A stretch of 35,516 nt of DNA from Microcaldota archaeon (GTDB taxonomy: Archaea > Micrarchaeota > Micrarchaeia > Micrarchaeales > Micrarchaeaceae), in the NCBI GenBank assembly GCA_021827605.1, contig JAKAVF010000040.1, positions 1 through 35,516 on the forward strand. The letters run 5' to 3'. The position numbers and the translations under genes are program-made. Below, in pieces: positions 28,613 through 35,516 of the stretch (the first letter of the stretch is position 1; every line of letters begins with the position of its first letter). Under the pieces are notes generated by a model, which did not search any database, was not told the origin of the DNA, and worked only from the letters and a program-made list of their open reading frames with translations.

Positions 28613-29662
28613 TCAGAATAGACTCTTTTGCCCTTTCCGTTCTGTCAGCGACGATACCTTCACGCCGACCTTCCTGAAAGGCTTGTCCGAGACAAGATCT
28701 TTTATCAACAAATGCGCATTTGATATCAGCGGCTCTATGGAATCCGTATAGTTCGCAAGGCTCTTGCTCCTTATCCTGTCCGTAAAGTCAGAGTACTTCG
28801 CCTTTACAGTTATCGTTTTATAGCTCATTCCCCTGGCTAAAAGATCGGCGATAACCTCTTCAGCAAGCTTGTCCAACACCATATCGACCGCCTTAAGATC
28901 CTTCGTCTTGCTTTCGAGGGTCCTCTCCCTTCCTATAGAGAGGACTTTCAAAAAATCTATTATCTTGCTGCTGTCTATGCCGTTGGCGAGCTGCATAAGC
29001 TCTGTGCTGAAAGAGCCAACGGTGTCGTTTAGCATATGGAAGTCTGCCTTTGCCAGGTCGCCGATTGTCTTAATCCCGATGCCAGCAAGCTTCTCTGCAG
29101 TCTTTGGTCCGACTCCTGGTATCCTGTCAACCTCCTTGTCTTTCAAGAATTCTATTATCTGATCGTCTTTAACCAGCTTTAGCCCATCCGGCTTGGCGCT
29201 ATCGCATACTATCTTGGCAAGAACTTTCCCCCTGCAAATGCCAAGCGTGCACGGCAATCCCAGCTCCATATTTATCTCCTTTTTTATCCTCTTTGCAATG
29301 TTCTCCGCTTCTTGGTAACCCATCTCGCCAAGGTCAAGCGCAGCCTCATCTATGCTTAGCGTTTCCATCCTATAGCCGTAGGATTTCAGAAGCGACATCA
29401 CCTTAACCGACATGCTATCATAGTAATCGTGGTCCGATGGAACATAGATGATGCCCTTTACCTTCATCGCATTGCTCACCGGCATCGCGCTGCGCACTCC
29501 AAGCTTCTTCGCAGCATAGCTTGCGGTTTCCACAACGCCTCTGAACTTGTTTTCCTCTTCTGCGCTTCCAACTATGAAAGGTTTGCCTTTGAGTTCTGGA
29601 TGCCTAAGCTCCTCACAAGACGCATAGAATGAATCCATATCTACAAATAGGACCAGATTCAG
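28613..29662 (-). CDS. dinB: Y-family DNA polymerase (Dpo4/DinB) with probable CTG start
   Basis: From ATG 29638 the protein would begin MDSFYASCEE and lack the first metal-binding Asp of all Y-family polymerases. Upstream in frame lies NLVLFVDMDSFY, the conserved N-terminus, with no ATG, GTG or TTG before a stop. CTG 29662 is preceded by GGTGTT with a 3-nt gap, matching local start geometry. Starting there (349 aa) gives D8, D105 and E106 (SIDEA), close to Dpo4's D7, D105, E106. A helix-hairpin-helix (GVGPKTAEKLAGIGI) and little-finger domain follow. The C-terminal KGQKSLF resembles a PCNA-binding box. It copies past damaged bases. Last gene of the cysD-cysN operon. Confidence 0.88.
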   Translation of the reverse strand: MNLVLFVDMDSFYASCEELRHPELKGKPFIVGSAEEENKFRGVVETASYAAKKLGVRSAMPVSNAMKVKGIIYVPSDHDYYDSMSVKVMSLLKSYGYRMETLSIDEAALDLGEMGYQEAENIAKRIKKEINMELGLPCTLGICRGKVLAKIVCDSAKPDGLKLVKDDQIIEFLKDKEVDRIPGVGPKTAEKLAGIGIKTIGDLAKADFHMLNDTVGSFSTELMQLANGIDSSKIIDFLKVLSIGRERTLESKTKDLKAVDMVLDKLAEEVIADLLARGMSYKTITVKAKYSDFTDRIRSKSLANYTDSIEPLISNAHLLIKDLVSDKPFRKVGVKVSSLTERKGQKSLF

Positions 29663-29695
29663 GGCAACACCGATAAGAATATGCTTTCAGATTTA

Positions 29696-30403
29696 TTATC
29701 GTTTTGCCCGTTTTGGTTTCCTTGCGGTAAAAATGAATGCGGTGCCGAAGGTGAGGTTCTTGATCTTCGGGTTGATGAAGCCGACGCTTTTGGCCATCTG
29801 CGGCAGCTTGCCCTTATCGAAGCGCCATGCCGTAGTGATAAGGTGCACATACGCGTCTTTGCTGTATTTTGCGCCCATGAGGGGGACGATATTGAAATAA
29901 TACTTCTCAAATATCTTGTTGAAGATGCTGTCAGGTTTTGCGACGTCGAGGAACACAATCTTTCCTCCAGGAGAGAGCACCCTATACGACTCACGGATGA
30001 ACTGCTGCAGGTCGTCAAAATTCCTTAGCGCAAAGCCGGAGGTGACGATATCGAACTCATTGCTCCCAAGATCCAATGCAAGCGCATCACCCATTGCAAA
30101 TTCAATGTTCTTCATGCCTTTCTTTGCAATCTTCTCTCTTGCTATCTTGAGCATATCCTTGTTGAAATCAAGGCCGAGGATATAAGCCTCTTTGTCCTCC
30201 TTTGCCATCTGCCTGGCTATGGCTATAGCGAGCTCTCCTGTCCCGGTAGCCACATCGAGCACCCTTACCGCCTTTTTATTTGTGACGCATTCTTTGGCCG
30301 CGACCTTTCTCCAGCCTGAATCTGCGCCAAGGCTGATCAGCCTGTTCGTCTTGTCATAGTTCTTCGCAATAAGCGAAAACATCCTCTTGTTCTCGTCGCT
30401 CAC
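29696..30403 (-). CDS. UbiE/MenG-like C-methyltransferase
   Basis: 235 aa, family length. MFSLIAKNYDKTNRLISLG is the characteristic UbiE N-terminus. VLDVATGTGELA is SAM motif I, LGLDFNKDML motif II, and FDIVTSGFALRNFDD and VLSPGGKIVFLDV are the post-I segments; the F-x-x-RN-x-D signature is specific for UbiE/COQ5/MenG. Family enzymes methylate the ring of ubiquinone or menaquinone precursors at the membrane. Whether this organism makes a quinone cannot be told here, and no other quinone genes are near, so another acceptor is possible. It lies 4 nt after cysN and 33 nt before dinB. Confidence 0.85.
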   Translation of the reverse strand: MSDENKRMFSLIAKNYDKTNRLISLGADSGWRKVAAKECVTNKKAVRVLDVATGTGELAIAIARQMAKEDKEAYILGLDFNKDMLKIAREKIAKKGMKNIEFAMGDALALDLGSNEFDIVTSGFALRNFDDLQQFIRESYRVLSPGGKIVFLDVAKPDSIFNKIFEKYYFNIVPLMGAKYSKDAYVHLITTAWRFDKGKLPQMAKSVGFINPKIKNLTFGTAFIFTARKPKRAKR

Positions 30404-30407
30404 ATAC

Positions 30408-31625
30408 TCAACTTATGATGGTCCCTATTCCCATGAATTCTTTGCCGCTGTAAAGCACAAACCGGCCGAGCTCCTTTGTAGTTTCGAATTCCTCAACTGG
30501 AAGCTTTTTATCAAGCTGAATCTCCGCCTCCACCGCATTCAACACTTCCATCTTTGCCGGCCCCTTCTTCCCATTTACGGTGTTGATGCTGTTCAATATC
30601 TTCATGCCCCCGCATTCAAGGTCTATGCCGTTGAACTTTATCCTGAGAGTCTTCCCGGGTTTGCTGACAATAAATATTTTTGCCTTTAGCTTGTCGGTGA
30701 GCCTTGGCTTCTCTTCAGCATTTGAGATCACCGAACCCCTGACCTCAAAATCAACCTTTTTGTCAAGCCTTATTGCTACGTTTTCTCCTGTTGTTGCTAT
30801 TTTGACCTTATTGCCTTTCACAACTATATCCTTGACGGTCGCATGCTGATCTTGCGGAAGGATTGCAATCCTTTCGCCGATCTTCATATCACCGTTTACT
30901 ATCTTCCCCCCGATTATCCCTTCATCCGCGTCTATCATGCCCTGGACTATAAGCCTGAGCGCGCCGTGCCTCTGCCTTTTTTCCTTTTTCGCGCTTTCAT
31001 AAATTGCATCTATGAGCGGCTCTCCATTGTACCATTTCATCTTGCTGCTCTTCTTTACAAGATTCTCTCCGGAATAAGCGGAAATCGGCACAAATGACAC
31101 TCTCTTTTGGTCAAAACCTATGCGTTCGATAAAGCCAGAGAGCTCTTTCTTCACAGCAAGGAAGGCGTCCTCATCAAAGTCCCGTGTATCCATCTTGTTG
31201 ACGGCGACGACCAAGTCCTCTATGCCGAACATCCTGGACAGGAATAGATGTCTTTTTGTCTGATCCTTTATTCCCTCATCCCGCTTTGCGGAAACGAGAA
31301 GCAACGCAACTTCCCCATAAGACGCGCCGCTAATCATGTTCTTTATTAGCTCCTCATGCCCCGGCACATCGATGAGCGCAAAAGCGAGATCCTTATATTT
31401 AATCTCTGCTCTCGTGGTGTCTATTGTCATCTCACCCGTTCTCTCTTCGGCAAAGCTGTCGAGGATAAACGCCGGCTCAAATGTTTTCCCCAACCTCTTG
31501 CTGTACTCTTCTGCCTCCTTTATCCTAACTTTTGTCGCCGCGCCTGTCTGCATCAACAGACTGCCTATGAGCGTTGACTTTCCATGATCTTTGTGCCCAA
31601 GTAGTGTTACACTCTTGACCTGCAT
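30408..31625 (-). CDS. cysN: EF-Tu-like GTPase, sulfate adenylyltransferase large subunit (CysN-like)
   Basis: Start at MQVKSVTLLG (405 aa): GTGAT lies 3 nt upstream, better than GTG 31634. G-motifs: GHKDHGKST (10-18), TIDTTRAEI (switch I), DVPGHEE, NKMD, and two following beta-barrel domains. On its own this could be any EF-1A-like GTPase. Placement 5 nt behind cysD makes the CysN role most likely: GTP hydrolysis drives formation of APS from sulfate and ATP. It is shorter than bacterial CysN (about 475 aa). The switch I sequence differs from the common GITID, here GEMTID. No APS kinase or reductase gene is visible in the window. Confidence 0.75.
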   Translation of the reverse strand: MQVKSVTLLGHKDHGKSTLIGSLLMQTGAATKVRIKEAEEYSKRLGKTFEPAFILDSFAEERTGEMTIDTTRAEIKYKDLAFALIDVPGHEELIKNMISGASYGEVALLLVSAKRDEGIKDQTKRHLFLSRMFGIEDLVVAVNKMDTRDFDEDAFLAVKKELSGFIERIGFDQKRVSFVPISAYSGENLVKKSSKMKWYNGEPLIDAIYESAKKEKRQRHGALRLIVQGMIDADEGIIGGKIVNGDMKIGERIAILPQDQHATVKDIVVKGNKVKIATTGENVAIRLDKKVDFEVRGSVISNAEEKPRLTDKLKAKIFIVSKPGKTLRIKFNGIDLECGGMKILNSINTVNGKKGPAKMEVLNAVEAEIQLDKKLPVEEFETTKELGRFVLYSGKEFMGIGTIIS

Positions 31626-31630
31626 TGAAA

Positions 31631-32419
31631 TCACATATATCCAAATTGCCTGAGCCTCTGCATGACGTATTCATTTTCCTTGTCCATGCTTCTCCCAGAT
31701 CTCTCCTCTATTTTCGTGGTCTCAAGCTCCTTTATTATGTCATCGACATTCTTGGCATTCGATTTTACTGCGACTGTACAGTGTGTACAGCCAAGGCTCC
31801 TGTACCTGAATCCGTTTCTTGAGAAGTATAGTGGATTTATAGGGACTTTTTCCCTCTTTATATAATTCCAGATATCAATCTCGTTCCAGTCCAACAGGGG
31901 GTGCACTCTTATGTGCCCCTTTGTATCAAGCTTTGAAGTATAATCATCCCATAACTCTGCAGGCTGGTCCTTGTAGTTCCACCTGAACTTTTCGTCTCTC
32001 GGAGACATATACCTCTCCTTTGCCCTTATCCCGTGTTCGTCCCTTCTTATAGAAACGATGAGCGCGTCAAAGCCGTATTCAGCCATGATCTTCTTTAGCG
32101 TTTCCGGCTTATTCTTCCCGCAGCATGCGGATCCTACGAGGTCCGGCTTGATTTCGCTGTGGCCGACTATCACCTTGAAGTTCCATTTCTTTGCCAGCGA
32201 TTCCCTGAATTCATATGTTTCTGGGAAGTCAATCCCGTTGTCTATGTGAATCACTGGGAATGGAATCTTTCCCATGAACGCCTTCCGTGTCAACGCCAGC
32301 ATTGTTGTAGAGTCCTTACCCATGCTCCACAGCGCCGCTATGTTCTTGAACTTCAGTTTTGCTTCTCTTATTATGTAGATGCTCTTCTCTTCTAAGGTGC
32401 TCAAATCTTGTTTTATCAT
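31631..32419 (-). CDS. cysD: Sulfate adenylyltransferase small subunit (CysD-like)
   Basis: 262 aa with the PP-loop SMGKDST (32-38), then HIDNGIDFPETYEF, ACCGKNKPETLKKI, SIRRDEHGIRAKERYMSPRD and HPLLDWNEIDIWNYIKRE, the hallmark order of CysD and PAPS reductases. RRDE and the ERYMSPRDE segment favour CysD over the reductase (CysH), which ends in ECGLH. It adenylylates sulfate to APS with CysN. A C-x2-C pair, LGCTHCTVAV, near the C-terminus is unusual for bacterial CysD and may bind metal. Overlaps the preceding stop (ATGA) and is followed by cysN. Confidence 0.8.
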   Translation of the reverse strand: MIKQDLSTLEEKSIYIIREAKLKFKNIAALWSMGKDSTTMLALTRKAFMGKIPFPVIHIDNGIDFPETYEFRESLAKKWNFKVIVGHSEIKPDLVGSACCGKNKPETLKKIMAEYGFDALIVSIRRDEHGIRAKERYMSPRDEKFRWNYKDQPAELWDDYTSKLDTKGHIRVHPLLDWNEIDIWNYIKREKVPINPLYFSRNGFRYRSLGCTHCTVAVKSNAKNVDDIIKELETTKIEERSGRSMDKENEYVMQRLRQFGYM

Positions 32420-32721
32420 TTAACCCACTCCGCAACCTTGTTTATTGTCAGAAGACCTTTCATGTAGTATGTGGCACCCTCTATCTTCTTGCCCTTCTTT
32501 TCAAATATCGGTATCTTTGTCACAAGTTTCTCCTTTGCATCGTACAATTCGGCATAGGATTTTGTCAGATCCTGCGCTTTCTTAAGTTTTTCTCCCTTCA
32601 GAAAAACGACTCTATAATACTTGATTCCACTCTCTGGCAATGCTTTCACAAATTCCTTCCAATTCCTATCACTCTCATCCCTCCAGAGTGCCTCCGCAAT
32701 ATCCAATATCTTGTTGCTCAT
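32416..32721 (-). CDS. Unknown 101-aa protein upstream of cysD
   Basis: Start at MSNKILDIAE, with GTGAAT 3 nt before the ATG. Soluble, Lys-rich and mixed alpha/beta (NWKEFVKALPESGIKYYRVV, LYDAKEKLVTKIPIFEKKG). No motif recognised. The ATGA overlap with cysD and the 13-nt gap from the RHH gene place it firmly in the operon. It could be a toxin-like partner of the RHH protein or an accessory of sulfate activation; the fusion of both ideas in one operon is not resolved by sequence. Confidence 0.6.
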   Translation of the reverse strand: MSNKILDIAEALWRDESDRNWKEFVKALPESGIKYYRVVFLKGEKLKKAQDLTKSYAELYDAKEKLVTKIPIFEKKGKKIEGATYYMKGLLTINKVAEWVK

Positions 32722-32734
32722 GTAATTCACGTTT

Positions 32735-32974
32735 TCAGACGTAACCCAAAGCTCGAAGCTTCTTGATTACCTCTCCCTCTGCCCTACTGCCCCTAGCGCT
32801 CTGTTTCTTGCTCGCCTGCACTTCAGAAACCATCTCCCTCATTATATAGGTAACGTAGTCGGAAGCCGAGGAGAAGCCGGTGTCCTTTATTATCTCCTGT
32901 ATCTTCGCAAAGAGCGGGGTAGGTATGGTAATAGTTGTGTACTTCCTTTTTATAGCTGGGTCTGCCCTCTTCAT
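32735..32974 (-). CDS. Ribbon-helix-helix (CopG-like) regulator
   Basis: Start at MKRADPAIKR (79 aa), leaderless by the TATA box ATTTAAATAGG (about 32998-33008). KYTTITIPTPLFAKIQEII is the strand and first helix; SSASDYVTYIMREMVSEV is the second helix, with the usual G-F-S-S turn. The C-terminal tail is basic, then EGEVIKKLRALGYV. RHH dimers bind short palindromes in the major groove and commonly repress their own operon; a 6-bp inverted repeat lies right between TATA box and ATG. First gene of the cysD-cysN-dinB operon. Confidence 0.78.
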   Translation of the reverse strand: MKRADPAIKRKYTTITIPTPLFAKIQEIIKDTGFSSASDYVTYIMREMVSEVQASKKQSARGSRAEGEVIKKLRALGYV

Positions 32975-32980
32975 ATAATA

Positions 32981-32996
32981 TAATGTTATCACATTA
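32981..32996. promoter_or_regulatory. Palindromic operator before the RHH gene
   Basis: TAATGT-TATC-ACATTA, perfect 6-bp arms, lies between the minus-strand TATA box (32998-33008) and the ATG at 32974. The size fits an RHH dimer site. Confidence 0.5.
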
Positions 32997-33067
32997 ACCT
33001 ATTTAAATGTATCGCTTCTGAAGGAAAGTTTTTTAATGCGCAGTTCCAGATAATAATTGGTGACTGA

Positions 33068-34291
33068 TTGAAGAAGTTCAACATAGCGCTCATCGTAGTT
33101 GATACCCTGCGGCAGGAGATGGCCAAGAAGCTGATTGGCAAGGTGGGGCTGGACTCTGGGCTCTTTTCCGATGCACTCGTTTTCAAGAACTGCATAGCTC
33201 CAGCACCTTGGACGCTCCCCTCCCACGTCTCAATGATAACAGGGAAGTACCCGAGTGAGCACGGTTCGCACGAAACAAAAGAGGTAAAGTCTCTTGACAT
33301 AGCGAAGATGAGGATCAAGGTCCCCACAATAGCGGGAGCATTGAATTCCATCGGCTATTCCACTTACTTGATATCGTCAAACCCTTACATACATCCGGTC
33401 TACGGATTTGATGAATTCCAGCACTTTATTGAAGAGACATATTTCACCGACCTGCAGGGCCATGCGATAGAGGTGCCAAAGAGGCTAAAGCCAATGCTTG
33501 CAAAGTATAGGGCAAAGTTTGGTGGCAGCTTTTTCAAGATAGGGTTCGCGATGCTTAAGGATGACCCTGCCCTGATAACAGAAGTAAGGGGCCTCCCAAA
33601 AACAGCTCTCCTCACCTTTAGGAATCTGCTCAAGAAGCTCAATGCAAAGATGATTGAAGGCTGGCCACTTGAGAAAGGAGGCAAAGAGACGACGACTAAG
33701 ATAAGGGCGCAGAAAATAAAAACGCCATTTTTCTATTTTGTTAACCTCATGGAAGCGCACGAGCCCTATATAGGCAAGAGAGGCAAGGACTTTGATCTGC
33801 TGACCCCGTATTTCAAGAAACAACCGGACGAAGCGCTCATAGGTGAGTGGAAGCGGCGATATATGACTGCTTCGACAATGGGATTGAAATACGCGAAGCA
33901 GATAGCCACAGACCTGATTGAGCGGTTTGGCGAAGACAATACGATTGTGATGATAACTTCAGACCACGGACAGAGCTTTGGCGAAGGAGGCGATGGCTTT
34001 ATAGGACATGGTCCGTGTCTGATAGACGAGATAGTTAGGGTGCCGTTCATACTTAAGATGCCAAAATACTTCAAGAAAATAGGGACAGATGGCTATGTGT
34101 CGCACGTCAACATAAACAGCTTCATAGAAGCTGCGATAAACGGCGACAAGAATGCTGCCGCAAAACTAATCGGTGAGAAGGTTTACTCCGAAACCTTTGG
34201 AATCCAGTCGAACTTCAAGGGCAATCCTGAAGTTGACATGAAAAGGGCAAGGAAGTACGATAAGTATCAAAAGAGGGTATTTGGGAAGTGA
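33068..34291 (+). CDS. Sulfatase/phosphotransferase-superfamily enzyme
   Basis: 407 aa from TTG with GGTGAC 3 nt upstream. The alkaline phosphatase superfamily plan is clear: first metal Asp in LIVVDTLRQ (D12), nucleophile segment APWTLPSHVSMITG (43-59), and late metal residues in TSDHGQSFGEGG and GHGP. The nucleophile position is Thr49 in T-L-P-S-H, not the C/S-x-P-x-R of formylglycine sulfatases, so it probably uses Thr, as phosphoethanolamine and phosphoglycerol transferases do, or is a diverged hydrolase. No signal peptide or membrane segment seen. The stop is followed 4 nt later by a glycosyltransferase gene, so a surface-glycan role is likely. Confidence 0.78.
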   Translation: MKKFNIALIVVDTLRQEMAKKLIGKVGLDSGLFSDALVFKNCIAPAPWTLPSHVSMITGKYPSEHGSHETKEVKSLDIAKMRIKVPTIAGALNSIGYSTYLISSNPYIHPVYGFDEFQHFIEETYFTDLQGHAIEVPKRLKPMLAKYRAKFGGSFFKIGFAMLKDDPALITEVRGLPKTALLTFRNLLKKLNAKMIEGWPLEKGGKETTTKIRAQKIKTPFFYFVNLMEAHEPYIGKRGKDFDLLTPYFKKQPDEALIGEWKRRYMTASTMGLKYAKQIATDLIERFGEDNTIVMITSDHGQSFGEGGDGFIGHGPCLIDEIVRVPFILKMPKYFKKIGTDGYVSHVNINSFIEAAINGDKNAAAKLIGEKVYSETFGIQSNFKGNPEVDMKRARKYDKYQKRVFGK

Positions 34292-34295
34292 AAAC

Positions 34296-35369
34296 GTGAG
34301 AATAGCGCTACTGGCACCAAAAGGAGACTTTGACAAGGCGCAGGGGGAGGGGACGCTTCGCTATATGTATGAGATATACCGAAATATGAAAAAGATTGAG
34401 TCTGAATACTCGTCCCACGTAGAAAAGGTAGAGCTCCCTATAAAGAAATATCTCAACAAGAGGCTCTCATTTGCGCTCGGCAATTTCTTTGCAAACCTCA
34501 GCGAGTTTGATATCGCACACAGCCTGACGCTCATGCCGATGCAGAATCTGAGGTCTAGAAACACGATAAAATTCATGACAATCCATGATTTCCAGTTCCT
34601 CCTTGAGCCAGAGCTGAGTTCTGACATGAAAAAGAGCTGGACGAGGAGGATATGGTGGTCGAGGACCTTCCTCAGGATCCCAATGAAGATATCGCTCCAA
34701 TCTGTTGACTACATAATGGTGAACTCTACGCAGACAAAGGATGAGACTATTGCAATGGGATTCCCCGAGGAGAGGATTTTCGTCGCAAACCACGGCATGG
34801 ATGAGAGGTTCATAAACACACCTTTGCCAAAAAGGAGCAGGCGCGGGAAGTTCAGAGTAGGCTATATTGGCGCGTTTAGGAAGAGGAAGAACGTCTGGTT
34901 TGCTGTAGATGCTTTTATGGGTGTTCCGGATAAGGACATAACATTTGAGCTCTGGGGTCCGCCAAAGTTCGAATATAATAATATAAAGGAAAGGGCGAAA
35001 AGCGATAAGAGGATAGCATTCAAGGGATTCGCGCCTGAAGAGAACCTGGTAAAGACTTACGACAGCTTCGACCTCTTCGTCTTCCCCAGCATGTATGAAG
35101 GAGAAGGGCTTGCAATACTCGAAGCGCAGGCGCGCGGGCTTCCTGTCATAATTTATAAGCATGGGAAGATCCCAAAGGAGATAAGGCGCTACTGTTTCGA
35201 AGCGGAAGACAGCAGGAAGATGGCTGAGATAATAGGGATGATAAAAAAGAGGGGCTACGACAAGAAGAGGCGTGCGCAGGCAATGAGGTATGCAAGGACT
35301 TTTACCTGGGAGAGAACCGCCAGGGAAACACTAAAAGTTTACAAGTTTGCGATGGAACAGAGGAAGTAA
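34296..35369 (+). CDS. GT4-family glycosyltransferase
   Basis: Start at GTG 34296 (MRIALLAPKG, 357 aa), preceded by AAGTGA; a TTG 15 nt earlier overlaps the previous gene. GT-B fold: an N-terminal acceptor domain with an early Gly-rich turn (QGEGTLRYMYEI), then FRVGYIGAFRKRKN opening the donor domain, AFKGFAPEENLVKTYDSFD, and the donor-site motif FVFPSMYEGEGLAILEAQARG containing the E-x7-E pair of GT4 enzymes. These retaining enzymes transfer sugars from nucleotide-sugars to glycan or lipid acceptors at the inner membrane face. Paired with the preceding enzyme, probably for lipid-linked or N-glycan assembly. Sugar unknown. Confidence 0.88.
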   Translation: MRIALLAPKGDFDKAQGEGTLRYMYEIYRNMKKIESEYSSHVEKVELPIKKYLNKRLSFALGNFFANLSEFDIAHSLTLMPMQNLRSRNTIKFMTIHDFQFLLEPELSSDMKKSWTRRIWWSRTFLRIPMKISLQSVDYIMVNSTQTKDETIAMGFPEERIFVANHGMDERFINTPLPKRSRRGKFRVGYIGAFRKRKNVWFAVDAFMGVPDKDITFELWGPPKFEYNNIKERAKSDKRIAFKGFAPEENLVKTYDSFDLFVFPSMYEGEGLAILEAQARGLPVIIYKHGKIPKEIRRYCFEAEDSRKMAEIIGMIKKRGYDKKRRAQAMRYARTFTWERTARETLKVYKFAMEQRK

Positions 35370-35429
35370 TCCTCTGCACTGTCTCTGCCGCGGGTGACAG
35401 AGGCCGCAAAATAGATATTCGCTTTCTCA

Positions 35430-35516
35430 CTACTTCTTCAGGTATTCTAGGACCGCAGCAGCGTGGCCAATGGCGCTGACCTTCCCAAAGTCCTTGACTA
35501 TCTTTCCTTTCCTGAT
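35430..35516 (-). CDS. 3' end of an unidentified minus-strand gene
   Basis: Twenty-eight codons run off the window edge and end with GHAAAVLEYLKK and TAG at 35430. The visible part (KGKIVKDFGKVSAIGHAAA) is not enough to name a family. It is convergent to the glycosyltransferase gene, 60 bp away. Confidence 0.5.
   Translation of the reverse strand: MRKGKIVKDFGKVSAIGHAAAVLEYLKK

Noticed and set aside
35371-35407. Weak hairpin (CTGTC...GACAG) after the glycosyltransferase gene
   Set aside because: Only about 5 bp of pairing and no T-run, so not called as a terminator.
1-35516. CRISPR array, tRNA or rRNA genes, intact insertion sequence
   Set aside because: No regularly spaced repeats, tRNA cloverleaf-like sequence, rRNA stretch or transposase with a catalytic core was seen by eye; a dedicated scan (for example tRNA and covariance models) could still find a diverged or intron-containing tRNA.

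Overview
The window is archaeal. The gene content is archaeal: a tricorn-interacting-factor-type M1 aminopeptidase, an archaeal ATP-dependent DNA ligase, a two-finger AN1 protein, a Dpo4-like polymerase, class III signal-peptide pilins and Lrp/RHH regulators. Promoters are TATA boxes of the CTTTAAATATC type about 25-30 bp before the start, many genes look leaderless, and the ribosome binding site is GGTGAT, very often exactly 3 nt before the start codon. Small genes, tight overlaps and the mix of functions would fit a reduced acidophile-associated lineage such as Micrarchaeota/ARMAN. That placement is a guess from style, not a search result. No rRNA, tRNA, CRISPR array or intact transposase was recognised.

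Layout. 1-2.4 kb: AT-rich accessory stretch with the end of a phosphotransferase, a P-loop kinase-like protein, a truncated deaminase and a double AN1 zinc finger, punctuated by three copies of a 25-bp repeat. 2.4-8.8 kb: an island of minus-strand genes of mostly unknown function, arranged in seven transcription units. Each has the same promoter block, with a CAAAAGCGTAAGAA-type box 46 bp from the TATA box. Contents include a transglutaminase-like enzyme, a methyltransferase-like protein, at least three diverged helical paralogues and one frameshifted gene. This is the best candidate for an undescribed system. 8.8-15 kb: HIT hydrolase, small membrane protein, unknown protein, thymidylate-kinase-like protein coupled to a surface protein, and the M1 aminopeptidase. 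15-17.4 kb: a candidate small RNA, a mini-operon with a zinc ribbon gene overlapping an Lrp-ligand-domain gene, and a divergent large Lrp-like regulator with paired operators.

17.6-20.2 kb: DNA ligase, an unknown protein, and a winged-helix regulator. 20.3-26.6 kb: a type IV pilus operon driven by a promoter overlapped by a 22-bp palindrome next to the divergent regulator. It encodes a secretion ATPase, a platform protein split in two, and six or seven pilin-like proteins, one of which has no ATG/GTG/TTG start. 26.6-28.6 kb: beta-CASP nuclease and thioredoxin reductase, divergent. 28.6-33 kb: a minus-strand operon of RHH regulator, small unknown, CysD, CysN, UbiE-like methyltransferase and a Y-family polymerase that appears to start at CTG. 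33-35.4 kb: a sulfatase-superfamily enzyme with Thr at the nucleophile position and a GT4 glycosyltransferase, likely surface-glycan genes. The window ends in the 3' end of an unidentified minus-strand gene.

Functional threads: (i) surface display: pili, N-glycosylation-rich surface protein, glycosyltransferase plus alkaline-phosphatase-superfamily enzyme, perhaps sulfate activation; (ii) protein and nucleotide housekeeping; (iii) several local regulators each with a visible palindromic operator; (iv) the shared-promoter island.
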